Of a DNA stretch of 64,000 bases, positions 17,658 to 25,432 are shown piece by piece. Origin of the DNA: DYRB01 sp963845265 (lineage in GTDB: Bacteria > Pseudomonadota > Gammaproteobacteria > Chromatiales > Chromatiaceae); contig CAWJRN010000016.1 of the NCBI GenBank assembly GCA_963845265.1, positions 310,001-374,000 of the forward strand, in the 5' to 3' direction. The notes beneath the pieces are model-generated. The model did not search any database, was not told where the DNA came from, and saw only the letters and a program-made list of their open reading frames with translations. Every line of letters starts with the position of its first letter. Within the stretch, counting starts at the first letter, position 1. The position numbers and the translations under genes were made by a program.

Positions 17658-18529
17658 GCGAGCACCCCAACCGCGGAACCATCTTCCTGGAAGAGGCCGA
17701 AGTCCTGAGTCACCAGGCCCACCCGGGGGACCAATACCTGCTGCGCATCCAGGCCCCTGAGTGTGCCGCCGCCGCGCTGCCCGGCTCCTTCCTGCACCTA
17801 CGCTGCGATCCCCAATTGCCCATGCGCAGGCCCATCTCCATCCTCGGCGTGGACCCCAAAGCGGGATGGGTGGATCTGCTCTACAAGGCCGTCGGCGAAG
17901 GTACCCGGCGCCTGGCCATGCGCCAGGTGGGCGAATACCTCAGCACCCTGGGCCCCATCGGACGCCCCTTCGAGGCCCACCCGGAGCGCCCCCGGACCCT
18001 GCTCATCGGCGGCGGGGTGGGCATGCCGCCCATGCTGTTCCTGGCCTCCAGTCTCAGGGCGCAACCCTGGGCCCGGCCCCTGGTCATCCTCGGCTCGGAG
18101 GTCCCCTTCCCTTTCCAGGCGCGCCCCTCCCAGCACCTGGTCCCCGGCCTACCCGCCCAGGCAATCGCCGCCATGCCGCTGCTCGACGACTGGGGCATCC
18201 CCAGCCGATTGGCCAGCCTGCAAGGGTACCCGGGATGCTTCGAGGGTTATGTGACGGACCTGGCCCGCCACTGGCTGGAGTCCTTGGACGCCCAGGCACT
18301 GGCCGAGGTCGAGGTCTTCTCCTGCGGCCCCCACCCCATGCTCGCCGCGGTCGCTCGCCTGGCGCGAGACTTTGATCTGCCCTGCCAGGTCTCCCTGGAG
18401 GAATACATGGCCTGTGCCGTGGGCGGCTGCGCCGGGTGTGTGGTGCAGGTCCAGACCCCCGAGGGACCGGCCATGAAGCGGGTCTGCGTGGATGGGCCTG
18501 TGTTCGACGCCTACCAGGTGTTTGCCTGA
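17654..18529 (+). CDS. Dihydroorotate dehydrogenase electron-transfer subunit-like (PyrK)
   Basis: This is a 291-residue FAD/2Fe-2S oxidoreductase of the PyrK family. The N-terminal FAD barrel includes LPMRRPISILGVDPKAGWVDLLYKAV; the NAD-binding half has TLLIGGGVGMPPMLFLA and VFSCGPHPMLAAVA. The C-terminal cluster ligands C254, C259, C262 and C278 (EEYMACAVGGCAGC) are intact. PyrK passes electrons from PyrD type 1B to NAD+. No pyrD lies in the window. Most gammaproteobacteria use the quinone-linked PyrD type 2 instead, so this gene may serve an unlinked type-1B PyrD or another flavoprotein. It overlaps pyrC' by 4 bp and is the last gene before a REP repeat. Confidence 0.85.
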   Translation: MSEHPNRGTIFLEEAEVLSHQAHPGDQYLLRIQAPECAAAALPGSFLHLRCDPQLPMRRPISILGVDPKAGWVDLLYKAVGEGTRRLAMRQVGEYLSTLGPIGRPFEAHPERPRTLLIGGGVGMPPMLFLASSLRAQPWARPLVILGSEVPFPFQARPSQHLVPGLPAQAIAAMPLLDDWGIPSRLASLQGYPGCFEGYVTDLARHWLESLDAQALAEVEVFSCGPHPMLAAVARLARDFDLPCQVSLEEYMACAVGGCAGCVVQVQTPEGPAMKRVCVDGPVFDAYQVFA

Positions 18530-18564
18530 GCCCCTAGTACGGTCGCACGCGAGTCCTAACAACG

Positions 18565-18593
18565 GTAGGGTGGATAAGCGAAGCGCATCCACC
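18565..18593 (+). repeat. GTAG-headed GGTGGAT repeat, short form
   Basis: GTAG followed by GGTGGAT, an 11-nt centre (AAGCGAAGCGC) and ATCCACC. It lies in the gap between the convergent ends of pyrK and fhs, a position where a hairpin could help end transcription. Confidence 0.75.
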
Positions 18594-18600
18594 GAAGGCA

Positions 18601-20217
18601 CTAAAACAACCCACTGATCGCCCCCGCGGCATCTACATCGATATCCAGCGCGGCAGGACGTCGCGGCAGACCGGGCATGGTCATGACCTTGCCGGTGTAG
18701 ATAACGACGAAACCCGCCCCGGCGGAGACCCGAGCACCCGTAACACTGATGCGGAACCCGGTCGGAGCCCCGAGCAGCTTGGGGTTGTCGGACAGGGAGT
18801 TGGGGGTCTTGGCCACGCAGATGGGCAGATCGCCATAACCCAGATTGGCGATGCGCTTGATCTCGCGCTCGGCCTCGGGGGCGAAGTCCACCCCATCGGC
18901 ACCATAGATGTCCCGCGCCAGGCAGCGGACCTTGTCCTCGATGGGCATCTCCAACGGATACAGGGGTGTGAGACGGGAGGGTGTGTCGCAGGCACGCACG
19001 ACCTGCTCCGCCAGCTCCAGGCCCCCCTCCCCTCCAGCCTCACGATAGTCGGCGACCGACGCGGGCACGCCCAGGTCACGGCAGGCGGCAAGGATCTCGG
19101 ACAGCTCGCCGGGTGGGTCATCGAGGAAGCGGTTGACGCAGATGACCACCGGGACCCCGAAGCGCCCCAGATTCTGGACGTGGCGCTGTACATTGGCGAT
19201 GCCATGGATGGCGATGGCGCGTCGGGTTACCACCAGGACCACCGATGCTGGGGCGATGCCGGCGATACGGCACTTGATGTGGAAGAACTTCTCGGCACCC
19301 AGGTCGGCGGCGAAGCCGGCCTCGGTGACCGTGTAGTCCGAGAGTTTCCGCGCCAGCTTGGTGGCGACGATGCTGTTGCAGCCGTGGGCGATATTGGCGA
19401 AGGGGCCGCCGTGGACCAGGGCCGGGACGCCCTCGATGGTCTGCACCAGGTTGGGCTGCATGGCGTTCTTCATCAAGGCGGCCATGGCGCCGGCCGCGCC
19501 GATGTCGCCGGCCCGCACCGGGGCACCCAGGGAGTCGTACCCGACGATGATGGCGGCCATACGCGCCTTGAGCTCGGCCAGGTCGTGGGAGAGTCCCCAC
19601 ACGGCCATGATCTCGGAGGCGGCGGTGATCTCGAAGCCGTCCTCGCGCATGACGCCATTCAGACCCCGCCCCTCCAGCCCGACGATGATGCTCCGCAGGG
19701 AACGGTCGTTCATGTCCATGACCCGCTTCCACACCAGGTTGCGCGGATTGATCTCCGGTGCGGCCTTGTGGTGCAGGTGGTTGTCCAACACCGCGGAGAG
19801 CAGGTTGTGGGTGGCAGAGACGGCGTGCAGGTCGCCGGTGAAGTGGAGGTTGATGTCCTCCATCGGCAGCACCTGGGAGTAGCCGCCGCCGGCCGCCCCG
19901 CCCTTCATGCCCATGCAGGGGCCCAGCGAGGGCTCGCGGATGGCGCACATGGCCCGCTTGCCGAGGCGCGCGAGGGCCTGGGTCAGGCCGATGGTGGTGG
20001 TCGTCTTACCCTCGCCGAAGCGGGTCGGGGTCATGGCGGTGACCAGGATCATGCGCCCGTCCGGCTGGTCCCGGTAACGGTCCATGATCGACAGGGGCAG
20101 CTTGGCGATATGGTGGCCGTAGGGGTGCAGATCGCCGGCACCAAGACCCAGGGTCTCGGCGATCTCCAGGATGGGGCTCAGGGTCGCCTCGCGGGCGATC
20201 TCGATATCCGTTCTCAT
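18601..20217 (-). CDS. fhs: Formate-tetrahydrofolate ligase
   Basis: Fhs activates formate with ATP and tetrahydrofolate to 10-formyl-THF, supplying one-carbon units. The 538-residue protein has the P-loop TPTRFGEGKTTTT (about 64-75), IREPSLGPCMGMKGGAAGGG, the PNLVQTIEGVPALVHGGPFA region and SAGAGFVVIYTGKVMTMPGLP at the C-terminus. It is shorter at several loops than the roughly 555-residue clostridial enzymes but complete. The gene starts 36 bp after the end of an ACT-HAD gene on the same strand, so they are probably co-transcribed. Most gammaproteobacteria rely on FolD; Fhs here gives an additional route from formate. Confidence 0.96.
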   Translation of the reverse strand: MRTDIEIAREATLSPILEIAETLGLGAGDLHPYGHHIAKLPLSIMDRYRDQPDGRMILVTAMTPTRFGEGKTTTTIGLTQALARLGKRAMCAIREPSLGPCMGMKGGAAGGGYSQVLPMEDINLHFTGDLHAVSATHNLLSAVLDNHLHHKAAPEINPRNLVWKRVMDMNDRSLRSIIVGLEGRGLNGVMREDGFEITAASEIMAVWGLSHDLAELKARMAAIIVGYDSLGAPVRAGDIGAAGAMAALMKNAMQPNLVQTIEGVPALVHGGPFANIAHGCNSIVATKLARKLSDYTVTEAGFAADLGAEKFFHIKCRIAGIAPASVVLVVTRRAIAIHGIANVQRHVQNLGRFGVPVVICVNRFLDDPPGELSEILAACRDLGVPASVADYREAGGEGGLELAEQVVRACDTPSRLTPLYPLEMPIEDKVRCLARDIYGADGVDFAPEAEREIKRIANLGYGDLPICVAKTPNSLSDNPKLLGAPTGFRISVTGARVSAGAGFVVIYTGKVMTMPGLPRRPAALDIDVDAAGAISGLF

Positions 20218-20253
20218 AGGGTGGGGCTCTGGGAGAAGGCTCTGGGTCGGCGA

Positions 20254-21415
20254 TCAGCGTGAGACGGGCGGGCCGAAGGCACCGAGGACGCCGACCAGCG
20301 TCTCACGGCTCAGCACGTGCTGATTCAGATAGCCCAGGAACAGGCGGATATCGAAGACCAGATGGATCCCCGGGGGTGCAGCCTCGCCGAGACCAAGGTC
20401 GGAGACCAGGGTGATGTCCTCCCGCACCAGGCCCTCTCGCGCCATCAGCGCCGCGATGATGCGCTCGCGGCCCAGCGCGTGCAGTTCATCGCCCAAGGGT
20501 GCACCGGCGAAGACCATGGCGTCCTCATCGACGGGCGCCTCAATCCCGGAGCAGTGATCGAGCCCCAAATGTTCGCGCAGCCTGTCGGTCAGCAGGGTGA
20601 AGGCGCCGGAGGCCACGGCGACCTGGTAGCCCATGGTCTTCAGGGTCTGGATCAGCTCCGTCGTGCCGGGTGTCGGCGTCGCGGCAAGCGCGAGCTTCTC
20701 GACGACCTCCACCGGCAACCCCTCCAGGCGGGTCAGGGCCGCGGCGAGGCAGGCGCCTGGAGTCGCCCGGGGGGTAGATCGCCCGGAATGCCTCCTGGGC
20801 GATGCCGGCCTGCCGCAGGATCTCGTCGCGAGTCGCTCCGTCCATGAAACTACCGCCCAGATCGAAGAGCAGGACCCGCTTCTTCTTGTTGAACACGTCC
20901 CGGTCCTGGAACAGGGTCTCGATGCCAAGCCCAGCCATGTGCCCGCGCAGGGTCGCTTGCAGATTCTCCAAGGGCAGGGTGCTGCGGCCGATATCGACCA
21001 ACAGCTCCATCAGAAAGATGCTCTCCCGGGCGATCATCTGCGAGAGCTCGATGTTGACCTGGTAACTGCTCAGGCACTCCGACACCGCGGCGATGATGCC
21101 AGGTCGGTCGCGGCCGATCAGGATCAGCAGCAGATTCTCGCGCTCGCCGCTGCGTGCAACGGGCTGGTACTTTTCCACCCGCAGGTCGAGCCCCGTCTGC
21201 CCGGCGATCTCGGCGACCAGCCCCTCGATCTCCTCGGCGGACGCGCTCGCGCCCGCGAAATCCACGACCAGGAAGACGGTGAACAGACCGTGCAGTACAT
21301 CCTGACGCAGGTCCATCAGGTTGCCGCCCAGGCCAGCGATGGGGGTGGTGATCTGTTGCACCAGGCCGACCGCGTCGGGGCCTGTGCCGAAAAGGATGTA
21401 GAGCTTCTCGTTCAT
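20254..21415 (-). pseudogene. ACT-ACT-HAD protein, SerB-like with lost catalytic residues; frameshift
   Basis: The start at 21415 (MNEKLYILFGTGPDAVGLVQ) opens a first ACT domain (about 1-80); a second ACT follows (NLLLILIGRDRPGIIAAVSE, about 94-170), then a HAD phosphatase-like domain from about 178. This is the layout of ACT-containing phosphoserine phosphatases. HAD motif I should be DxDST but reads FDLGGSF, so D185 is kept and the second Asp is Gly187. The late motif expected as GDGxND reads VSDLGLGEAAPPG. Motif II (VAVASGAFTLLTDRLREHLG) is recognisable. One extra base in the G6 run at 20769-20774 shifts the frame after IYPPG; the downstream frame resumes at ATPGACLAAALTRLEGLPVE. If the run is really G5, the protein is about 386 residues and probably regulatory rather than catalytic. 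It directly precedes fhs. Confidence 0.7.
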
Positions 21416-21922
21416 GCGGGGGTTCGCCTCCTGGGTCGCCTGACCACGGCGGGTGGGTTCCCAGGGATGCTGCCTCAAAGCCCGTTACCGAGCAACTTTG
21501 ACATTCGGGCGGCATTCGGGGTGCCGTTGCGCTGAACACAAAAAGGGGAGTTCGGCCGCAAATGAACGCAAATGGACGCAAATAAACAGAGACCGTCCCC
21601 GGATTCAGCTAGCGCGCCATCCGGGCCACGGGGAGGTCGGAGCGAATACTTGCCCAATCTCTCGGCGCTGGAATCGGCTTACGGGGCAAAGGCCATTGGA
21701 TTTCCAATCCGTTCGTGGCACCCTGGCCCTGCGCACCCCAGACCCGGTGACCAGCCCCGACCGCATCCTCGGGGGATGGCCACCCAGGCCGACTAACGCC
21801 CGATGACTCAGGCCAAATAACAAGCAGGTCGCACGAAGCCTGTTCCCGGTGGCCCATCTGTACAAAGCCCAGCCCGGCAGCCACCGCACCCCTAACATCG
21901 GTTCGACACCTGGAGTCCATCC
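21416..21922. other. Intergenic region with CGCAAAT repeats, no supported gene
   Basis: About 500 bases between the divergent ACT-HAD and transglutaminase genes. It contains a CGCAAAT-type repeat (21541-21587) and otherwise low-conservation sequence. An open frame at 21453-21806 translates the repeat and shows no protein-like features. Confidence 0.55.
21541..21587 (+). repeat. Dispersed AAAAGG...CGCAAAT repeat
   Basis: AAAAGG, a short linker and TTCGGCCGCAAAT lead into two more CGCAAAT units spaced 11 bp apart (GAACGCAAATGGACGCAAAT). The same head and unit recur at 23530-23570 and, inverted, at 23640-23662. Confidence 0.6.
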
Positions 21923-22738
21923 ATGCAAATCCGGCTCGGCTATGAACTGGTCTACGCGTGCCCCCAGCCCACGCCCATGATCTTGACCCTGAACGTCCAT
22001 TACAGTCGGGTCTCAGACCTGGTGGTCCCGGACCACATCGTCACTCAACCCGGGGTCCCCATCACCGGCTACCGCGACGGCTTCGGCAATTGGTGCAGCC
22101 GGCTGGTAGCCCCAACCGGGGAGATCCGTATCAGCGCCGATGCAGTGATCAACGACACCGGCCTGCCGGACCCCACCGACCTCTCCGCCACACAGCACGC
22201 TGTGGAGGACTTGCCCAACGACACCCTGGTCTACCTGCAGGGCAGTCGCTACTGCGAGACCGACCGACTCTCGGAGATCGCCTGGTCGCTATTCGGTAAG
22301 TCGCCCCCGGGTTGGCGACGTGTGCAGGCGATCAGCGACTATGTCCATGCCCACATCCACTTCGGCTACCAGCATGCCCGTGCCACCAAGACCGCACTGG
22401 AGGCATACCAAGAGAGGATGGGGGTGTGTCGCGACTACACCCACCTGGCCATCACCTTCTGCCGCTGCATGAACATCCCGGCGCGCTATTGCACCGGTTA
22501 CCTGGGCGACATCGGCGTACCGCCTTCACCGGAACCGATGGACTTTTCCGCCTGGTTCGAAGCCTATCTGGACGGGCGCTGGCACACCTTCGATCCACGC
22601 AACCAGGTACCGCGTATCGGGCGTGTGCTGATCGCCCAGGGCCGCGACGCCGCCGACGTCCCCTTGAGCAATGCCTTTGGCCCCAACACCCTGAAGGGGT
22701 TCAAGGTCTGGACCGACGAGCTGAGGCTAACGCGGTGA
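21923..22738 (+). CDS. Transglutaminase-like superfamily protein
   Basis: The 271-residue cytoplasmic protein has an N-terminal beta domain (about 1-110, VPITGYRDGFGNWCSRLVAP) and a papain-like transglutaminase core. The nucleophile region is QERMGVCRDYTHLAITFCRCMN with C169. The His/Asp region is MDFSAWFEAYLDGRWHTFDPRN: D224 is present, but the residue at the usual His position (HxW in many members) is S209. It ends VLIAQGRDAADVPLSNAFGP, as in a bacterial subfamily of unknown substrate. Most members are thought to act as peptidases or amidases rather than crosslinkers. The stop overlaps the GTG start of an N-formylglutamate amidohydrolase gene, suggesting joint action on modified peptides or amino acids. 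Confidence 0.85.
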   Translation: MQIRLGYELVYACPQPTPMILTLNVHYSRVSDLVVPDHIVTQPGVPITGYRDGFGNWCSRLVAPTGEIRISADAVINDTGLPDPTDLSATQHAVEDLPNDTLVYLQGSRYCETDRLSEIAWSLFGKSPPGWRRVQAISDYVHAHIHFGYQHARATKTALEAYQERMGVCRDYTHLAITFCRCMNIPARYCTGYLGDIGVPPSPEPMDFSAWFEAYLDGRWHTFDPRNQVPRIGRVLIAQGRDAADVPLSNAFGPNTLKGFKVWTDELRLTR

Positions 22739-23525
22739 GCCAGGGCGACTCTGGGGGTCAGACCCCTTTGCTCGGCCCCGACGAACCGCCGGCCTTCGAA
22801 TGGATCAATCCCCAGGGCCGTGCCGACGCCCTATTGGTCTGCGACCACGCATCTAACCGCATCCCACTGGCGCTGAACGACCTAGGCCTGGGCGCCGACC
22901 AACTGGCCCGACACATCGCCTGGGACCCGGGGGCGGCGGAGGTTGCCCGAGGGCTGGCGGCACGACTCGACGCCCCCCTGTTGCTCGGTGGCTACTCCAG
23001 ACTGGCGATCGACCTCAACCGCCCCCTGGCAAGCCCGGAGTCCATCGCGGAGCGGAGCGATGGGGTGTCCATCCCGGGCAATCGAGCCCTGAGTCCGGCA
23101 GCCCGCAGCCAGCGCATCGCCGCACTCTTCGACCCCTACCACCAGGCCATTGAGCGACTCCTCGACGAACGTGTTCGGCCAGGCAACCGTAGCTGATCAG
23201 CATCCACAGCTTCAGCCCCGTACTCGGCGCCCAGAGACGCCCCTGGGAGGTCAGTGTCGGCTACGGACGCGACCCCCGCCTCGCCCACCTCTTCCTGCAA
23301 GCCCTGCGCCGCCCTGGGGATGTGTTGGTCGGGGACAATGAGCCCTACGGGGTGGAAGATGAGCACGACTACACCCTGCCGAACCATGGCGAGGGTCGAG
23401 GGATTGGGCACGTCATGATCGAGATGCGTCAGGACGGCCTGACCACGGCGGCAGGCATCGCCGGCTGGGTGGATCGGTTGGTTGGTGCCTGGGAATACCT
23501 GGGGACGCGGATCGAAACCCTTTAG
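22735..23525 (+). pseudogene. N-formylglutamate amidohydrolase family protein, frameshifted
   Basis: The frame starting with GTG at 22735 encodes the N-terminal half (RADALLVCDHASNRIPLALN, HIAWDPGAAEVARGLAARL, YSRLAIDLNRP). It stops after PGNRS at about 23196. The rest of the family pattern continues in the next frame from about 23193: LISIHSFSPVLGAQRRPWEV, VGYGRDPRLAHLFL, GDNEPYG, LPNHGEGRGIGHVMIEMRQD, and it ends at 23525. One base appears to be missing near 23190-23195. With it restored the protein is about 263 residues, a normal length. The family is zinc-dependent; the H and E residues of CDHASN and IEMRQD fit. Sequencing error and true inactivation are both open. Confidence 0.78.
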
Positions 23526-23529
23526 CCTG

Positions 23530-23570
23530 GAAAAGGCAATTCGGCCGCAAATCACGCAAATTAACGCCAA
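23530..23570 (+). repeat. Dispersed AAAAGG...CGCAAAT repeat
   Basis: Same head as the copy at 21541: AAAAGG, linker, TTCGGCCGCAAAT, then CACGCAAAT and AACGCCAAT. It follows the stop of the amidohydrolase gene. Confidence 0.55.
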
Positions 23571-23639
23571 TGGTTCAGTGACTTCCGCGAAGCCTGGAGG
23601 CCAACCGCGGGGTGAGCCACCTGCCGACACCAAGCCCTT

Positions 23640-23662
23640 GTTTATTTGCGTTCATTTGCGGC
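23640..23662 (-). repeat. Inverted copy of the CGCAAAT repeat
   Basis: GTTTATTTGCG and TTCATTTGCGGC form the reverse complement of the repeat at 23530-23570, so the pair could fold into a large hairpin between the convergent amidohydrolase and pdxJ genes. Confidence 0.55.
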
Positions 23663-23681
23663 TGAAACGCTCTTCTGAGGT

Positions 23682-24464
23682 CTAGCTGCTCCCCATCCGG
23701 GCCGCGTCGGTCATGATCGCCTTCATGTCCCGCACCGCCTGATCGAGCCCGGAGAAGATGGCCCGGGCGATAATGGCATGACCGATATTCAGCTCCCGCA
23801 CCCCGGGGATCGCGGCGATGGCCTTGACGTTGTGGTAGTCCAGCCCATGCCCAGCGTTGACTTGCAGCCCAAGCTCCAGCCCAAAGGCGACGGCTTGGCG
23901 GACCCGCTCCAGTTCCCGGGCCCGCGCCGCAGGACCGACCGCATCCGCATAGTGCCCGGTATGGATCTCCACCACTGGGGCCCCCACCGCCTTCGCCGCC
24001 TCGAGCTGAGCCGGGGCCGCATCGATGAACAGGGACACCCGCACCCCGGCGTCCGTCAGGGCGGCGCAGACATCGATCAATTGGGCCCGCTGCCCGACCA
24101 CGTCCAGGCCGCCCTCGGTGGTCAGCTCTTCGCGCCGCTCCGGGACCAGACAACAGTCCGCCGGACGCACCCGGCAGGCGATGGCGACCATGTCTGGAGT
24201 CGCCGCCGCCTCCAGATTCATGCGCGTCTGGAGGGCGTCGCGAAACAGCTCGACGTCGCGCTCCTGGATATGCCTGCGGTCCTCGCGCAGGTGCAGGGTG
24301 ATGCCGTCCGCACCTGCCTGTTCCGCCACCAGGGCCGCCTGGATCGGTTCCGGGTAACGGGTGCCGCGGGCCTGGCGGATGGTCGCCACGTGATCGATGT
24401 TGACCCCGAGCAGGATCTCTCGCTGCGCTTGATTCGACATGACTGACTCCGGGTGCATGCTCAA
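23682..24464 (-). CDS. pdxJ: Pyridoxine 5'-phosphate synthase
   Basis: PdxJ joins 3-amino-1-hydroxyacetone phosphate and deoxyxylulose 5-phosphate to give pyridoxine 5'-phosphate. Family motifs present are LLGVNIDHVATIRQARGT, ITLHLREDRRHIQ, CLVPERREELTTEGGLD, EIHTGHYAD and VNAGHGLDYHN. The longest frame gives 260 residues; the ATG at 24440 (MSNQAQREILLGVNID) gives 252 and is the more usual beginning. The gene follows recO with a gap of only 12-36 bp, the standard gammaproteobacterial recO-pdxJ order. No acpS follows; a repeat-bearing gap and a convergent gene come next. Confidence 0.97.
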   Translation of the reverse strand: MSMHPESVMSNQAQREILLGVNIDHVATIRQARGTRYPEPIQAALVAEQAGADGITLHLREDRRHIQERDVELFRDALQTRMNLEAAATPDMVAIACRVRPADCCLVPERREELTTEGGLDVVGQRAQLIDVCAALTDAGVRVSLFIDAAPAQLEAAKAVGAPVVEIHTGHYADAVGPAARARELERVRQAVAFGLELGLQVNAGHGLDYHNVKAIAAIPGVRELNIGHAIIARAIFSGLDQAVRDMKAIMTDAARMGSS

Positions 24465-24476
24465 AGCCGCACCGAC

Positions 24477-25199
24477 TTAGCTAATGGATGCCCCGCCGGC
24501 TTGACGGAAGAGCTCACGACTCCGCAGCGGCCGGTGACCAAGATAGGGGGCCAGGGCGGCGCGCATCAGGCCCCGCGCCTCCCGCGCCAACGAGCCCGCC
24601 AAGAGATCCCCAGCTGCCAGGGCCAGCAGGGCCTCGCCACACACCTGAGGCCCATCGTCGGGCCCGCCGGCTGCGCGCATCCCGCGTTCCTGGTCGTAGA
24701 CATAACGCCGCCCGGGGACAATAGCCTGCCCAGTGTCCCACTCTCGCTCCAGGTCGAGGGCATAACCGGTGTCCTGGAGCAGGCGTAGCTCGAACTGGCG
24801 CAGGGGCCCATCCAGATCCGTACCCTGGGCCAACTGGGCCAACGCCGCATGATAGAAGGCGAACAGGTCTTCGTGCGGGTCGTTGCGCCCCAGCAGGCGC
24901 ATCAACAGCTCGTTCAGATAGAAGCCGCAGAACAGGGCCTTGCCGGTGAGGGTCAGGGCGGCACCGGCGGCCTCGACCCGAGCCAGGGTGCGTACCTCGC
25001 CTCGCCCGCTCCAGCTCAACCACAGGGGAGTGAAGGGCTGGAGCAACACCGCATTGGGGGAGCGCCCGCGCTTGGCACCCTTGGCGATGGCCGGGAAGCG
25101 CCCGTGGGGACCGGAAAAGAGCTCCAAGAGCAGGCTGGTATTCGCATAATCCCGCCGGTGCAGGACGAAGGCCTGTTGAAGTTGGTCCCGACTATGCAT
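24477..25199 (-). CDS. recO: DNA repair protein RecO
   Basis: RecO helps load RecA with RecR and anneals complementary strands in the RecFOR pathway. The 240-residue protein has the N-terminal OB domain (QQAFVLHRRDYANTSLLLEL, AKGAKRGRSPNAVLLQPFTPL) and the helical C-terminal part (LCFYLNELL-like segment FCGFYLNELLMRLLGRNDPH, ELRLLQDTGYALDLE). The start at 25199 has no evident Shine-Dalgarno; its 5' flank is a CAGTTGT tandem repeat. There is a 230-bp gap from era, which in other gammaproteobacteria is usually tightly linked. Confidence 0.95.
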   Translation of the reverse strand: MHSRDQLQQAFVLHRRDYANTSLLLELFSGPHGRFPAIAKGAKRGRSPNAVLLQPFTPLWLSWSGRGEVRTLARVEAAGAALTLTGKALFCGFYLNELLMRLLGRNDPHEDLFAFYHAALAQLAQGTDLDGPLRQFELRLLQDTGYALDLEREWDTGQAIVPGRRYVYDQERGMRAAGGPDDGPQVCGEALLALAAGDLLAGSLAREARGLMRAALAPYLGHRPLRSRELFRQAGGASIS

Positions 25200-25210
25200 G
25201 TAACCGAATA

Positions 25211-25247
25211 AGTTGTCAGTTGTCAGTTGTCAGTTATCCGTTGTCAG
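25211..25247. repeat. 7-bp tandem repeat (CAGTTGT)
   Basis: AGTTGTC is repeated about three times, with a degenerate continuation. The flank CATGTAACCGAATAAG between the recO start and the repeat closely resembles the flank of the repeat at 37186-37212 upstream of degP. Confidence 0.6.
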
Positions 25248-25258
25248 CCCGCGATCTT

Positions 25259-25288
25259 GGTGGGTCCGCTTCGCTTGACCCACCCTAC
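25259..25288 (-). repeat. GTAG-headed GGTGGGTC repeat
   Basis: On the minus strand: GTAG, then GGTGGGTC, AAGCGAAGCG, GACCCACC. It is a short-form variant of the GGTGGAT family and lies in the era-recO gap. Confidence 0.75.
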
Positions 25289-25432
25289 GGCCGCAGGGCT
25301 TGCCCCACTTTTCGAACAAGGACAAGCATCCGTCCTATCATCCTGCTGATCCTGAGAAATCCTGTTAATCCTGTCCAAGTACATTCAGCCGCTCGTCACT
25401 TTTCCGGCTGACTTCGTGCTCCGCAGGGCCCG

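Noticed and set aside
11370..18529. PyrR-type attenuator or RNA leader before the pyr genes
   Set aside because: No anti-terminator/terminator pair or PyrR-binding-loop-like hairpin could be seen before yqgE, pyrR or pyrF.
19180..20262. 360-codon plus-strand frame opposite fhs
   Set aside because: Composition of an antisense shadow and no motif; fhs is unambiguous.
21453..21806. 117-codon open frame in the ACT-HAD/transglutaminase gap
   Set aside because: Part of it is a translated CGCAAAT repeat and the rest has no protein-like pattern.
25211..25247. Possible CRISPR-like array
   Set aside because: Units are 7 bp, directly tandem, without spacers; no cas genes in the window.
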